From NCBI GenBank assembly GCA_025361185.1, contig JANYAR010000062.1, positions 1-35,148 on the forward strand: a stretch of DNA of 35,148 bases, read 5' to 3'. Positions 15,494 to 22,497 of the stretch are shown in pieces. Both the position numbers and the translations under genes were made by a program. The stretch's first letter is position 1, and each line of letters starts with the position of its first letter. This DNA comes from Alphaproteobacteria bacterium (GTDB taxonomy: Bacteria > Pseudomonadota > Alphaproteobacteria > Micropepsales > Micropepsaceae). The notes under the pieces are model-generated. The model made no database searches. It was not told where the DNA came from and saw only the letters and a program-made list of their open reading frames with translations.

Positions 15494-16939
15494 ATGCCCG
15501 ATACCGCCGACCCCCTGAGCATCGCCAGATTCCTGCTGGATCGCGGCCGGAGCAGTGAAGCGCGCGATGTGCTGGCCCAAGCGATCGCCGGCGGGCGGGA
15601 TGGCGCGCCACTCCGAAGTCTGTTGGGTTTGATTTTGCACCAGCTGGGAGACCTTACCGGATGCGAGCGCGAGCTGCGCCACGCGGTGCGCCTGGCGCCT
15701 GATGACGGCGCCGCGCAGTTCGCTCTTGCGGCGATCTGCCATCGGCTGGGCGACGAAGCCGGCGCCGAGGCTGCCACCCGCCGCGCCATCGCTTTGGGCA
15801 TGGACGACATCCATTCGTATCAGCTGCTGGGACGAATCTTCAACAAGCAGGGCCGCTTTGACGAGGCGGAATCGGCCTGGCGCAATGCGGTGCGGCGTGC
15901 TCCCGCCTCGCCGCAAGCTCAGCGCGAACTGGCCCAGCTGGTCTGGATGCGAACCGGCGATCTCGGCCAGGCGCGCGCCGAACTGGACGCGGCCCCGCAG
16001 ACTCATGAGATCGTCGCGATCACGGTGCGCCTGCTCCAGGCTGCTGGTGAGGAGGAGGCCGCCTATGCCTTGGCGGCGGCGCGGGCTGACCGGGATCCCG
16101 CGCTGAATGTCCTGGCCGCGCGCGCAGGGCTCAGGATCGATCCGCGGGATGCCGACCGGCGTCTGTCGGCCGCTCCACCCGGCGTCAGTCCCGACGCGCG
16201 CGCCAAGGGCGAGATCGAGGTCGATCTGGCGCTGGGCCGGATAGAGCAGGCCGTCCGGCGCAGCGAAGCCCTGCATGCCGCGCGCCCTGGCGATCAACAC
16301 GTCACGGCTCTGCTAGCCATGGCGTGGCGGCTCGCGGGTGACCCCCGCTATAAGACGCTCTATGACTATGACCGGCTGGTCAAAACCTATCGCATCGATC
16401 CACCCGAGGGTTGGAGCAGCCTCGACGACTATCTTGGCGATCTCGGCCAGGCGCTCGACAAAATCCACGGACCTCTGACCCATCCGGTGGGCCAATCGCT
16501 CCGACACGGTAGCCAGACGATGCGCGGCCTGGCCGATTATCCCGACAAGGCGATCGGCGCCTTGTTTCGTGCGATCGATTCGCCAATCCGCCGGCACCTG
16601 GCTGCGATCGGCGCGCCTGACCAGAATTATGGATTCAGCGGCGCCTGGTCGGTGCGGCTCAACAGCGGCGGGTTTCACATCAACCACATCCATCCCGAAG
16701 GCCTCCTGTCGTCGGCCTTCTATGTCCGCACGCCGAAATCGCTGCAAGGTTTTGAAGGGGCCCTCAAGTTCGGCGAGCCTGGCCCGCCCACTGCGCCGCC
16801 ATTGCGCGAAGACCACAGGATCAAGCCCGAGCCGGGAATGCTGGTGCTTTTCCCCTCTTACATGTGGCACGGCACGGTGCCGTTTTCCTCGGAGGAAAAA
16901 AGATTGTCCTGCGCCTTCGACATCGTGCGCCGCACCTGA
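15494..16939 (+). CDS. TPR-repeat protein with C-terminal putative 2OG-Fe(II) oxygenase domain
   Basis: A 481-residue protein without a signal peptide. Residues about 1-285 are helical tetratricopeptide-like repeats (RDGAPLRSLLGLILHQLGDL, AAQFALAAICHRLGDEAGAE, HSYQLLGRIFNKQGRFDEAE). The C-terminal ~190 residues match the putative 2OG-Fe(II) oxygenase family (PF13759 style): NSGGFHINHIHPEGLLSSAFYV supplies iron-ligand histidines, and MLVLFPSYMWHGTVPF followed by EEKRLSCAFD gives the distal His and the Arg expected to bind 2-oxoglutarate. Such proteins probably hydroxylate a protein or small molecule in the cytoplasm, and the TPR part may recruit the substrate. It converges on the DsbA-like gene. 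The substrate is unknown. Confidence 0.85.
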   Translation: MPDTADPLSIARFLLDRGRSSEARDVLAQAIAGGRDGAPLRSLLGLILHQLGDLTGCERELRHAVRLAPDDGAAQFALAAICHRLGDEAGAEAATRRAIALGMDDIHSYQLLGRIFNKQGRFDEAESAWRNAVRRAPASPQAQRELAQLVWMRTGDLGQARAELDAAPQTHEIVAITVRLLQAAGEEEAAYALAAARADRDPALNVLAARAGLRIDPRDADRRLSAAPPGVSPDARAKGEIEVDLALGRIEQAVRRSEALHAARPGDQHVTALLAMAWRLAGDPRYKTLYDYDRLVKTYRIDPPEGWSSLDDYLGDLGQALDKIHGPLTHPVGQSLRHGSQTMRGLADYPDKAIGALFRAIDSPIRRHLAAIGAPDQNYGFSGAWSVRLNSGGFHINHIHPEGLLSSAFYVRTPKSLQGFEGALKFGEPGPPTAPPLREDHRIKPEPGMLVLFPSYMWHGTVPFSSEEKRLSCAFDIVRRT

Positions 16940-16970
16940 GGGTGTTTCGACTTATGCTTTATTTTTCGCC

Positions 16971-17675
16971 CTATTTGGCGCGGGCGGCGGCCACGAGTTT
17001 GGGAAAATCAATCTGGGCCGATGGGTCGGTGATGATGTGCCCGCCGATGATAAAGGTGGGCGTCTGGAAGATGCGCAAGGCACGCGCCAGATTGAAATTC
17101 GCGATGATCTGATTGTAGATTTCGGGCGCCTCCATGTCTTTTTGCAAACGCGCGACGTCCAGTCCAGTTTTTTGCGCATCCTCGAAAACCTCCGGGATCG
17201 GCATTTTGTGCCCGGGGATTGCCAGCATGGCCTGATGATAGGCCTCATATTTCCCTTGCTTGATGGACGCGAGCGCCGCCCTGGCGGCGGGCGGCGATGA
17301 CACCGCAGGCTCGATCGCGAACTCCTTGAGGATCAATTTGACGTTCGCGTCGGATTTGAGCAGCGCCTCCAGCCTGGGCTCGACCCGCTGGCTGTACGAG
17401 CAGTTATAGTCGAAGAATTCGATGATCGTGACGTCCCCGTTGAGATTGCCAAGGACAGCGGAGCCCGGATCGTTCAGCAACGCGGCCGAATTGGCGGCCA
17501 CAAGCTTGTCGCTGGCGGCTTTGTGGTCCGCCTCTGTCTTGCCGACATACGCCGTGACAGCGTCCTGTTCGATGCGGGCTTGGTCGGCGGGGTCAACCGG
17601 CGCCGCGGCAACCGGCATGCTTAGCGCAAGGCACAGCACCCCAACAGAAACGAAGCGAAATGAGCGCGCGGGCAC
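16971..17675 (-). CDS. Exported DsbA-family thioredoxin-fold protein with a CxxS active site
   Basis: A 234-residue protein with a signal peptide (FVSVGVLCLALSMPVAAA) and a DsbA-like thioredoxin fold: DVTIIEFFDYNCSYSQRVEP, inserted helical domain, then the cis-proline loop FQTPTFIIGGHII. The normal CPYC is CSYS: Cys92 is kept and the second Cys is Ser95, read directly as TGC-TCG-TAC-AGC. A single-cysteine site cannot oxidise dithiols in the usual way but could reduce mixed disulfides, isomerise or chaperone. The gene starts at GTG 17675, whose G is the last base of the TAG stop of the upstream propeller gene (TAGTG), so translation is probably coupled. Loss of the second cysteine could also be a sequencing error or a recent mutation, but a single base change to AGC is needed and the frame is otherwise sound. 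Confidence 0.85.
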   Translation of the reverse strand: MPARSFRFVSVGVLCLALSMPVAAAPVDPADQARIEQDAVTAYVGKTEADHKAASDKLVAANSAALLNDPGSAVLGNLNGDVTIIEFFDYNCSYSQRVEPRLEALLKSDANVKLILKEFAIEPAVSSPPAARAALASIKQGKYEAYHQAMLAIPGHKMPIPEVFEDAQKTGLDVARLQKDMEAPEIYNQIIANFNLARALRIFQTPTFIIGGHIITDPSAQIDFPKLVAAARAK

Positions 17676-18820
17676 TAGCGCGACAGACCTTTGAAGACGA
17701 ATTTCTCCACCCGGCCATCGCGTCCATCGCCCGTGAAGAGATTTCCGTGCTTGTCGGTGATCAGGATGTGCAAGCCCAGGAACATCCCGGCATGCGTGCC
17801 GACATGGCCGAACGCTGCTTGCGGAATCTCCTGCAGTGTTTGGCGGTCCAGCACACGGACTTTTTGCTGATGACCTTCGCAGATATAGAGAAAGCGCTGA
17901 TCTTCGTCGCCTGACAGCGCCACGCTGTTCACCGTGCCGAAGCCTTTCATGGGAATTTCTCTGGCAACGAAAGCTTCCTTGAGGAACTTGCCGTCCAGGG
18001 TGAAGGCCTGGACGCGGTTGTTGTTGCGGTCGGCGACATAGACGATACCGTCCTTGGAGATGGTCAAGCCATGCACCAGATTGAACTGGGCCGGCGGCGG
18101 ATCGTAGGTTCGTTCCTTCGAGGCGCTGTCGTCCGGCGTCTTGCCATACGCGCCCCACATCCGCTTGAACTTTCCGGTGTCGGCGTCCAGCACGATGACG
18201 CGGCGGTTTACATAGCCGTCCGCAATAAAGAGCTCGTTGGTCTTGGCCCAATAGACCGGCCATGCGGCATGGTTGAGATTGTCGGTGTCCAGGCTGCCCT
18301 TGCTTTGGGCGGAATGGCCGACCTGCATGAGGAATTGGCCGTCGACGGTGAACTTCAGGCACTGATTGTCATTCTTGCCGCTCTTGGCGTCGCGGCCGTT
18401 GCCGCAGATCCAGACATGGTCCTGGGCGTCCACCGCGATGCCGTGTTCCTGCACCGGCCAGTCGAATTTGGCGCGCTCCGCCTCGCTCATCATGAACGGC
18501 CCGCCCCAGCCGCGCAGGAATTTTCCGGAAGCGTCGAATTCCACCACCGATGGCGCCGGTACGCCGGACTCCTCTTGGGGCGGCTCGTCCAGTTGCGGGA
18601 CAATCGAACGCGGGCGGGAGATGACCCAGATATTGCCGTGGGAATCTTCCGTCAGGCCGGCGATCTGGCCGAAGAAATAGCCGTGCGGCATTTGCTTGGG
18701 CCAATCCGGATCCACTTTGAATATCGGGTAGCGGGTCTGCGCGGTTGCGCCCGTCCCGGTCGCGGCCCAGATCGATGCCAAGACCAGCGCGGCGCCATAT
18801 GTTCTCAAGCCCAGCTTCAT
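17675..18820 (-). CDS. Exported NHL-repeat / peptidyl-hydroxyglycine lyase-like propeller
   Basis: A 381-residue protein with a signal peptide (to about TGATAQ) and NHL-like blades: GLTEDSHGNIWVISRP, GIAVDAQDHVWICGNG, ELFIADGYVNRRVIVLDADTG, GLTISKDGIVYVADRNNNRVQAFTLDG and LITDKHGNLFTGDGRDGRVEKF. It is of the type often labelled peptidyl-alpha-hydroxyglycine alpha-amidating lyase-like, but in bacteria that activity is mostly untested, so it may be a scaffold or lactonase-like protein. ATG 18820 is preceded by GGGGGA; longer frames to 18910 have no such support. It is co-transcribed and translationally coupled with the DsbA-like gene, which suggests the disulfide-handling protein acts on it or on a shared partner. 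Confidence 0.85.
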   Translation of the reverse strand: MKLGLRTYGAALVLASIWAATGTGATAQTRYPIFKVDPDWPKQMPHGYFFGQIAGLTEDSHGNIWVISRPRSIVPQLDEPPQEESGVPAPSVVEFDASGKFLRGWGGPFMMSEAERAKFDWPVQEHGIAVDAQDHVWICGNGRDAKSGKNDNQCLKFTVDGQFLMQVGHSAQSKGSLDTDNLNHAAWPVYWAKTNELFIADGYVNRRVIVLDADTGKFKRMWGAYGKTPDDSASKERTYDPPPAQFNLVHGLTISKDGIVYVADRNNNRVQAFTLDGKFLKEAFVAREIPMKGFGTVNSVALSGDEDQRFLYICEGHQQKVRVLDRQTLQEIPQAAFGHVGTHAGMFLGLHILITDKHGNLFTGDGRDGRVEKFVFKGLSR

Positions 18821-18953
18821 CCTGTCCCCCAATGCGTTTTGCAAAATTATGATCGCACCGGCTTGAAAGGCCAAGGGCATCGGCAATGGAATCCCGGCTG
18901 GATGCTGCAAGCGCGAAAGACTGCTGTGCAGCGCCGCTTAAGTCAGGACCGCA

Positions 18954-19880
18954 TCACTTGCCGTCTTCGGCATAGGTGCGTGCGACGGCATCGGGAATGC
19001 GGCCCAGAGAGCTCCAACCGGGATACTTGGCCTCAATCTCGGGCGTCAAAAGGCGAGACGCCTCCTCGACCGACTTGCCTTCCTTCTTAAGCGCGACGAT
19101 CCGCGTCAGCAATTCGGTCAGGAACTCTTTCTCCGACGTGACCAGAGAGCCGTCGCCCGGCGGGCTGTGATCGGGTACGACGATCTTCGGGTTGAGCGGT
19201 GAAATTTTGTCCATGACGGCAAGCCATGCCCGGGGCGTGCATTCAGAACAATAAAAATAGGGGCCCGTTTTGTTTTGGACAACATCTCCGGAAATCAGAA
19301 CGCTATCCGGCTCCACCATGACCAACTCGTCCCCTTTGGTGTGCGCAGGGCCGAACCACGACAGTCTCACCCGCACGTCGCCGAGATCCAACGCGTAGGC
19401 GGAGTCGAAGAGAATATCCGGGTGCTGGTAGCGATAGTCCTCCAACAGCGACCGGTCTTCCTCGGAGCGGCTCCGGAATATGTCTATCAGTTTCTGCCCT
19501 TCCGCCTCCAATTCCGTCTGCTGAACGCGCGGACGAATAAGAATGGTTCCGGGCGGAAATCCGCCATCTCCCGTGGCGTGTTCCGCATGATAGTGCGTCG
19601 TCGTTAGATAAAGTTTTTGGCCCTTTGGAGAAAGGCGCAGAGCGATATCCGACGCGATTTTTCCGTTTTTCGTACCCAAGCCGTTATCCACCACCAGCGT
19701 GGCGCGTTTCCCCACGACGATACCGATATTGGGGCTGCCTTTTATGACCCATACATGCGGGGAAACCTGCATCAGATTGTCCGAGGACAAGAGGCGGCTG
19801 GGCCTGGCCTCTTGCGCCTGCGCGCCGGCGGCTGCGCACAAAATCAGGCAGAGCAGCGCTGGTCCCAGTTTCCCCCTCAT
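18954..19880 (-). CDS. Exported metallo-beta-lactamase-fold hydrolase
   Basis: A 308-residue protein with a signal peptide (MRGKLGPALLCLILCAAAGAQAQ) and the MBL fold: GIVVGKRATLVVDNGLG, the metal motif TTHYHAEHATGD (HxHxEH, with Glu in place of the usual Asp), GPAHTKGDELV, DSVLISGDVVQNK and VVPDHSPPGDG. Metal ligands are therefore largely intact. Related proteins act as periplasmic hydrolases, lactonases or QuiP-like/SoxH-like proteins; beta-lactam resistance should not be assumed. GGGAGA six bases ahead fixes ATG 19880; the frame also reaches a TTG at 19904. It is divergent from the bicupin gene over 211 bases and in line with the NHL/DsbA-like pair. Confidence 0.88.
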   Translation of the reverse strand: MRGKLGPALLCLILCAAAGAQAQEARPSRLLSSDNLMQVSPHVWVIKGSPNIGIVVGKRATLVVDNGLGTKNGKIASDIALRLSPKGQKLYLTTTHYHAEHATGDGGFPPGTILIRPRVQQTELEAEGQKLIDIFRSRSEEDRSLLEDYRYQHPDILFDSAYALDLGDVRVRLSWFGPAHTKGDELVMVEPDSVLISGDVVQNKTGPYFYCSECTPRAWLAVMDKISPLNPKIVVPDHSPPGDGSLVTSEKEFLTELLTRIVALKKEGKSVEEASRLLTPEIEAKYPGWSSLGRIPDAVARTYAEDGK

Positions 19881-20091
19881 GAAAGTCTCCCAGGCGAGTT
19901 GCAACCAGACGATACAGGAGCGGTTTTATGTTGCACAAGCTAAGCGGCTGGGCAGCGGCTCGCATTTGCCCCGCACATGCGTAAGGAATGCGTAAAATCG
20001 CCTTGTTCGCGCCCGATCACCTGCCACGCCGATTGAAAAGTCCTCCTGCGCGGTGTCTCGTGCGCTTCTGTCACGCAAAACAGGGGGAATT

Positions 20092-21111
20092 ATGCGCGCG
20101 TTTCGCACGGTTGCGTCATTGGCTTTGGCCTGCTCAAGTTTCTGGGCGCTTACCCCGTCCCTGGCGCAACCGGCAGGTGGCCGGGCTGCGGCCGAAAACT
20201 GGTGGGTGAACAAGACCGAAGGCGGCGTCTACAAGGCGCCGATGCGGCCGCTCTGGCGCCTGGCCGACCTCAAGAAGATGCATGCCGGGCAGGACAACTG
20301 GTCCCAGCAGATCATTCTCGATCCCGAGCAGGACGCGACCTACAACTCCGCCGCACCGGGCGCCCACATCTCTGCGCGCATGCATCCCGACACGCCCACG
20401 GTTTTCGTCGTCGTCGCCGGCGAGGTTCATTTCACGGTGGAAGGCCAGCAGCCTGTCGCCGCCACCCGCGGCTCGATCATCAACATCATGAAGACGACGG
20501 TGTATTCGGCGGAGGTGGCCGGCAGCCAGAATGCCCTATGGGTGGAGGTCAATCCGACCAATTACAAGACCGTCTATCCCGCCGACGGTCCCCAGCCCGA
20601 ACCGGGCAAGGGCGGCCGAATTGTGAAGATCGCCTTCCCACACAAGGCCGAGCCTTATACGGGGATCAACAAGGTGCACTGGAACACCTTTGACGACGGC
20701 ATCGCCAAATGTACGCCGCGCGGCCCGCAGGTACTGGACGATCATCTCTTCGTCAATCCGCTGCTGGGCTACGTCAATCCGGCCGACAACAAGTGCGGCA
20801 CCGGCTCGCTAAATATCGGCCAGGGCCCGACCACCGACACCTTCGATCCGAAGTCCACCTTCGGTCACGTGCATGCCGGTCCGGCGGAATGGTGGATTGT
20901 GCAGGTTGGACAGATTCGCGGCCGCTTTGAGAATGCGGGCGAGTTCAACGCGGTGGAGGGCGATGTTCTCAATGCCGCGCCGATGAGCTGGCATGAGATG
21001 TCGGCCATGGCGCCGTCCGGTCCTTCGGTGCGCCTGGCGTTGGGCGGCTACAACCTGATCAACATGCAGAACACCGAGAATGTCAGGGCGCCCCGCGCCC
21101 CGGCACAGTAA
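20092..21111 (+). CDS. Exported bicupin protein
   Basis: A 339-residue protein with a signal peptide (MRAFRTVASLALACSSFWALTPSLAQ) and two cupin units. The first has ISARMHPDTPTVFVVVAGEVHFTVEG (about residues 100-125); the second has TFGHVHAGPAEWWIVQVGQIRGRF, then EGDVLNAAPMSWHEM. Each keeps some but not all classical ligands: the second has HVH plus a distal His. Cupins of this size include oxalate decarboxylase-like and dioxygenase-like proteins, but the match is not specific enough to name an activity. AGGGGGAA ahead of ATG 20092 supports the start. The MBL-fold gene follows after 12 bases, so both are in one transcript and both products are exported. Confidence 0.85.
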   Translation: MRAFRTVASLALACSSFWALTPSLAQPAGGRAAAENWWVNKTEGGVYKAPMRPLWRLADLKKMHAGQDNWSQQIILDPEQDATYNSAAPGAHISARMHPDTPTVFVVVAGEVHFTVEGQQPVAATRGSIINIMKTTVYSAEVAGSQNALWVEVNPTNYKTVYPADGPQPEPGKGGRIVKIAFPHKAEPYTGINKVHWNTFDDGIAKCTPRGPQVLDDHLFVNPLLGYVNPADNKCGTGSLNIGQGPTTDTFDPKSTFGHVHAGPAEWWIVQVGQIRGRFENAGEFNAVEGDVLNAAPMSWHEMSAMAPSGPSVRLALGGYNLINMQNTENVRAPRAPAQ

Positions 21112-21123
21112 GAGGTTCCCGCG

Positions 21124-22101
21124 ATGAATATCCGCGCCACATTACGCATGGTTGCGCTGGCCTCCGTCTTCGGCCTTCTGGCCCAGAGCAGTTTTGGCCA
21201 GGCCATGCCGGAATCCGCAAACATTCCCCAACCCCATCTGGCCAAGGCGCGCGCCGATGCCTTCGGGGAGAATGGCTGGAAGTTCCCCGCCCTGATCACC
21301 TGTTATCCGAACGAAGGGCAATCGGCGGAGAAAGTGATCAAGGACCCCGGTCCCGCGAAGGCGGCGGACAATCTTTATTTTCTCGGCGACGGCATTGTCG
21401 CCGCCTGGGCGGTGGACACCAGTGATGGCATTATCCTGATCGATACGATGAACAATCAGGCGGAAGCCGACAAATACATCATCGGCGGATTGCGTCAGCT
21501 TGGCGTGGACCCAGCCCGGATCAAGACCATCATCGTCTCCCACGGGCACGGCGATCACTATGGCGGCGCTCGTTACCTTCAGGACAAATATGGCGCCAAG
21601 CTCTACATGACGGCGCTGGATTACGACCTGGCGGAAAAATCCGTCGGACGATCCACGGTGTGGGGTCCGCCGCCGCGCCGCGACCAAGTGGCAAGTGACG
21701 GCCAGACCGTGACCCTGGGCGATGAAGGCATCAAGCTATTCATCACGGCCGGTCACACGCCTGCTTCGCTGTCCATGCTCATACCGGTCAAGGACAAAGG
21801 CCAGGCTCGGACCCTCCTGTATCTGGGAGGAATTACCAACAAGAACCTCAGCCCGCAAATGCACGCGGCTTACGACGGCTGGACCACGCGCCTTTTACAG
21901 GTCAGCGCGGCCGCCAAACCGGAAGGGATCATTGGCAACCACTCGTCTTACGATGAAGCGGCCACCAAGATCGACAAGCTGCGTGCCATGCCCGACAAGC
22001 CCAATCCGTTCTTCGTTGGGGTAGACAATAGCTTGCGGTATCTCAGGGTCTTGAAGGAATGCAATCTGAATAACGCTGCAATTGAAAAGGGCGGGCATTA
22101 G
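21124..22101 (+). CDS. Exported metallo-beta-lactamase-fold hydrolase, subclass B3-like
   Basis: A 325-residue protein with a signal peptide (to about SSFGQ) and a clean MBL metal site: SHGHGDHYGGARYL (HxHxDH), TAGHTPASLSMLIPV, and a later His in GNHSSYDEA. The order and the DNLYFLGDGIVAAWAVDTSDGIILIDT opening resemble subclass B3-like proteins. In many environmental bacteria such proteins hydrolyse lactones, phosphodiesters or unknown substrates, so antibiotic resistance cannot be inferred. It is not a close duplicate of the MBL gene at 18954. AGAGG at about 21111-21115 precedes ATG 21124, and the gene follows the bicupin in the same operon. Confidence 0.9.
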   Translation: MNIRATLRMVALASVFGLLAQSSFGQAMPESANIPQPHLAKARADAFGENGWKFPALITCYPNEGQSAEKVIKDPGPAKAADNLYFLGDGIVAAWAVDTSDGIILIDTMNNQAEADKYIIGGLRQLGVDPARIKTIIVSHGHGDHYGGARYLQDKYGAKLYMTALDYDLAEKSVGRSTVWGPPPRRDQVASDGQTVTLGDEGIKLFITAGHTPASLSMLIPVKDKGQARTLLYLGGITNKNLSPQMHAAYDGWTTRLLQVSAAAKPEGIIGNHSSYDEAATKIDKLRAMPDKPNPFFVGVDNSLRYLRVLKECNLNNAAIEKGGH

Positions 22102-22229
22102 GGCTGTTTGGCGGGCGCCCCCGTGCCCATTTCTCTTCGAATGGTGAACACAAGGTTTGCCTCAGTCGCGGTCAGGCCGTCCTCGAAGAGGCCAACAATC
22201 GTGCCAGGCGCGCCCTGCCGCACCGCCCA

Positions 22230-22306
22230 TTATCTTGGGTGCGTTTGCGAAGCCGTTGGCCCCGGTCTTGACAGTACAGCTCGTTATATTGGGTGCGTCT
22301 GCGAAG
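22230..22306 (+). repeat. Two-copy 23-base imperfect direct repeat
   Basis: Copies at 22230-22252 and 22284-22306 match at 21 of 23 positions and share the core TTGGGTGCGT and the end TGCGAAG. The period is 54 bases. No function is evident; it could be a duplicated regulator site. Confidence 0.6.
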
Positions 22307-22317
22307 TAGGCAGTCCG

Positions 22318-22337
22318 TCTTTACACAATCTTTACAC
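22318..22337 (+). promoter_or_regulatory. 11-bp-phased direct repeat TCTTTACAC, candidate response-regulator site
   Basis: TCTTTACAC occurs at 22318-22326 and again at 22329-22337, an exact repeat with an 11-base period, so both copies face the same side of the helix. This is the layout of binding sites of OmpR/PhoB-family response regulators. One such regulator is encoded at 31439 in the same gene block. The site lies about 160 bases before the first gene of the block. Confidence 0.5.
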
Positions 22338-22402
22338 GCCCCGCGCCCGGCGCGAGCTCTACAGCAAACCCTTGATCCGGTACCCTGACCGTCACGATTC
22401 CT

Positions 22403-22419
22403 GTGTAAGGGCCTTGTAA
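22403..22419 (-). promoter_or_regulatory. Second 11-bp-phased repeat (TGTAA ... TGTAA), opposite orientation
   Basis: TGTAA at 22404-22408 and 22415-22419 are 11 bases apart; on the other strand they read TTTTACA and CTTACAC, resembling the TTTACAC core at 22318-22337. The pair overlaps a possible -10 box (TAAAAT, 22417-22422). The half-sites are short, so this is weaker than the first site. Confidence 0.35.
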
Positions 22420-22497
22420 AATTGGGTGTTTCGCCCGTCGCTTAGGGGTATGATTATCTGTCAACGCGTCTCTCTCAATTCAGGGCGGAATTTTCGC

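Larger units (their letters stand above)
22102..22497. other. Regulatory gap upstream of the redox gene block
   Basis: This 396-base gap holds no credible gene. It carries a 23-base imperfect direct repeat (22230-22252 and 22284-22306), a 9-base direct repeat at 11-base spacing (22318-22337), a related pair on the opposite strand (22403-22419), and a TAAAAT box at 22417-22422 that could be a -10. Nothing obvious serves as a -35, which would fit an activator-dependent promoter. Confidence 0.5.

Noticed and set aside
18954..22101. Antibiotic resistance by metallo-beta-lactamases
   Set aside because: The MBL fold is shared by many hydrolases; neither protein shows features specific enough for beta-lactam hydrolysis.
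22268..22290. TTGACA followed by TATATT as a promoter
   Set aside because: The spacer between the boxes is only about 12 bases, too short for a sigma-70 promoter.
22108..22419. A 103-codon frame in the regulatory gap
   Set aside because: It has no ribosome site, contains the direct repeats within its frame, and looks like no protein family; the gap reads as regulatory DNA.
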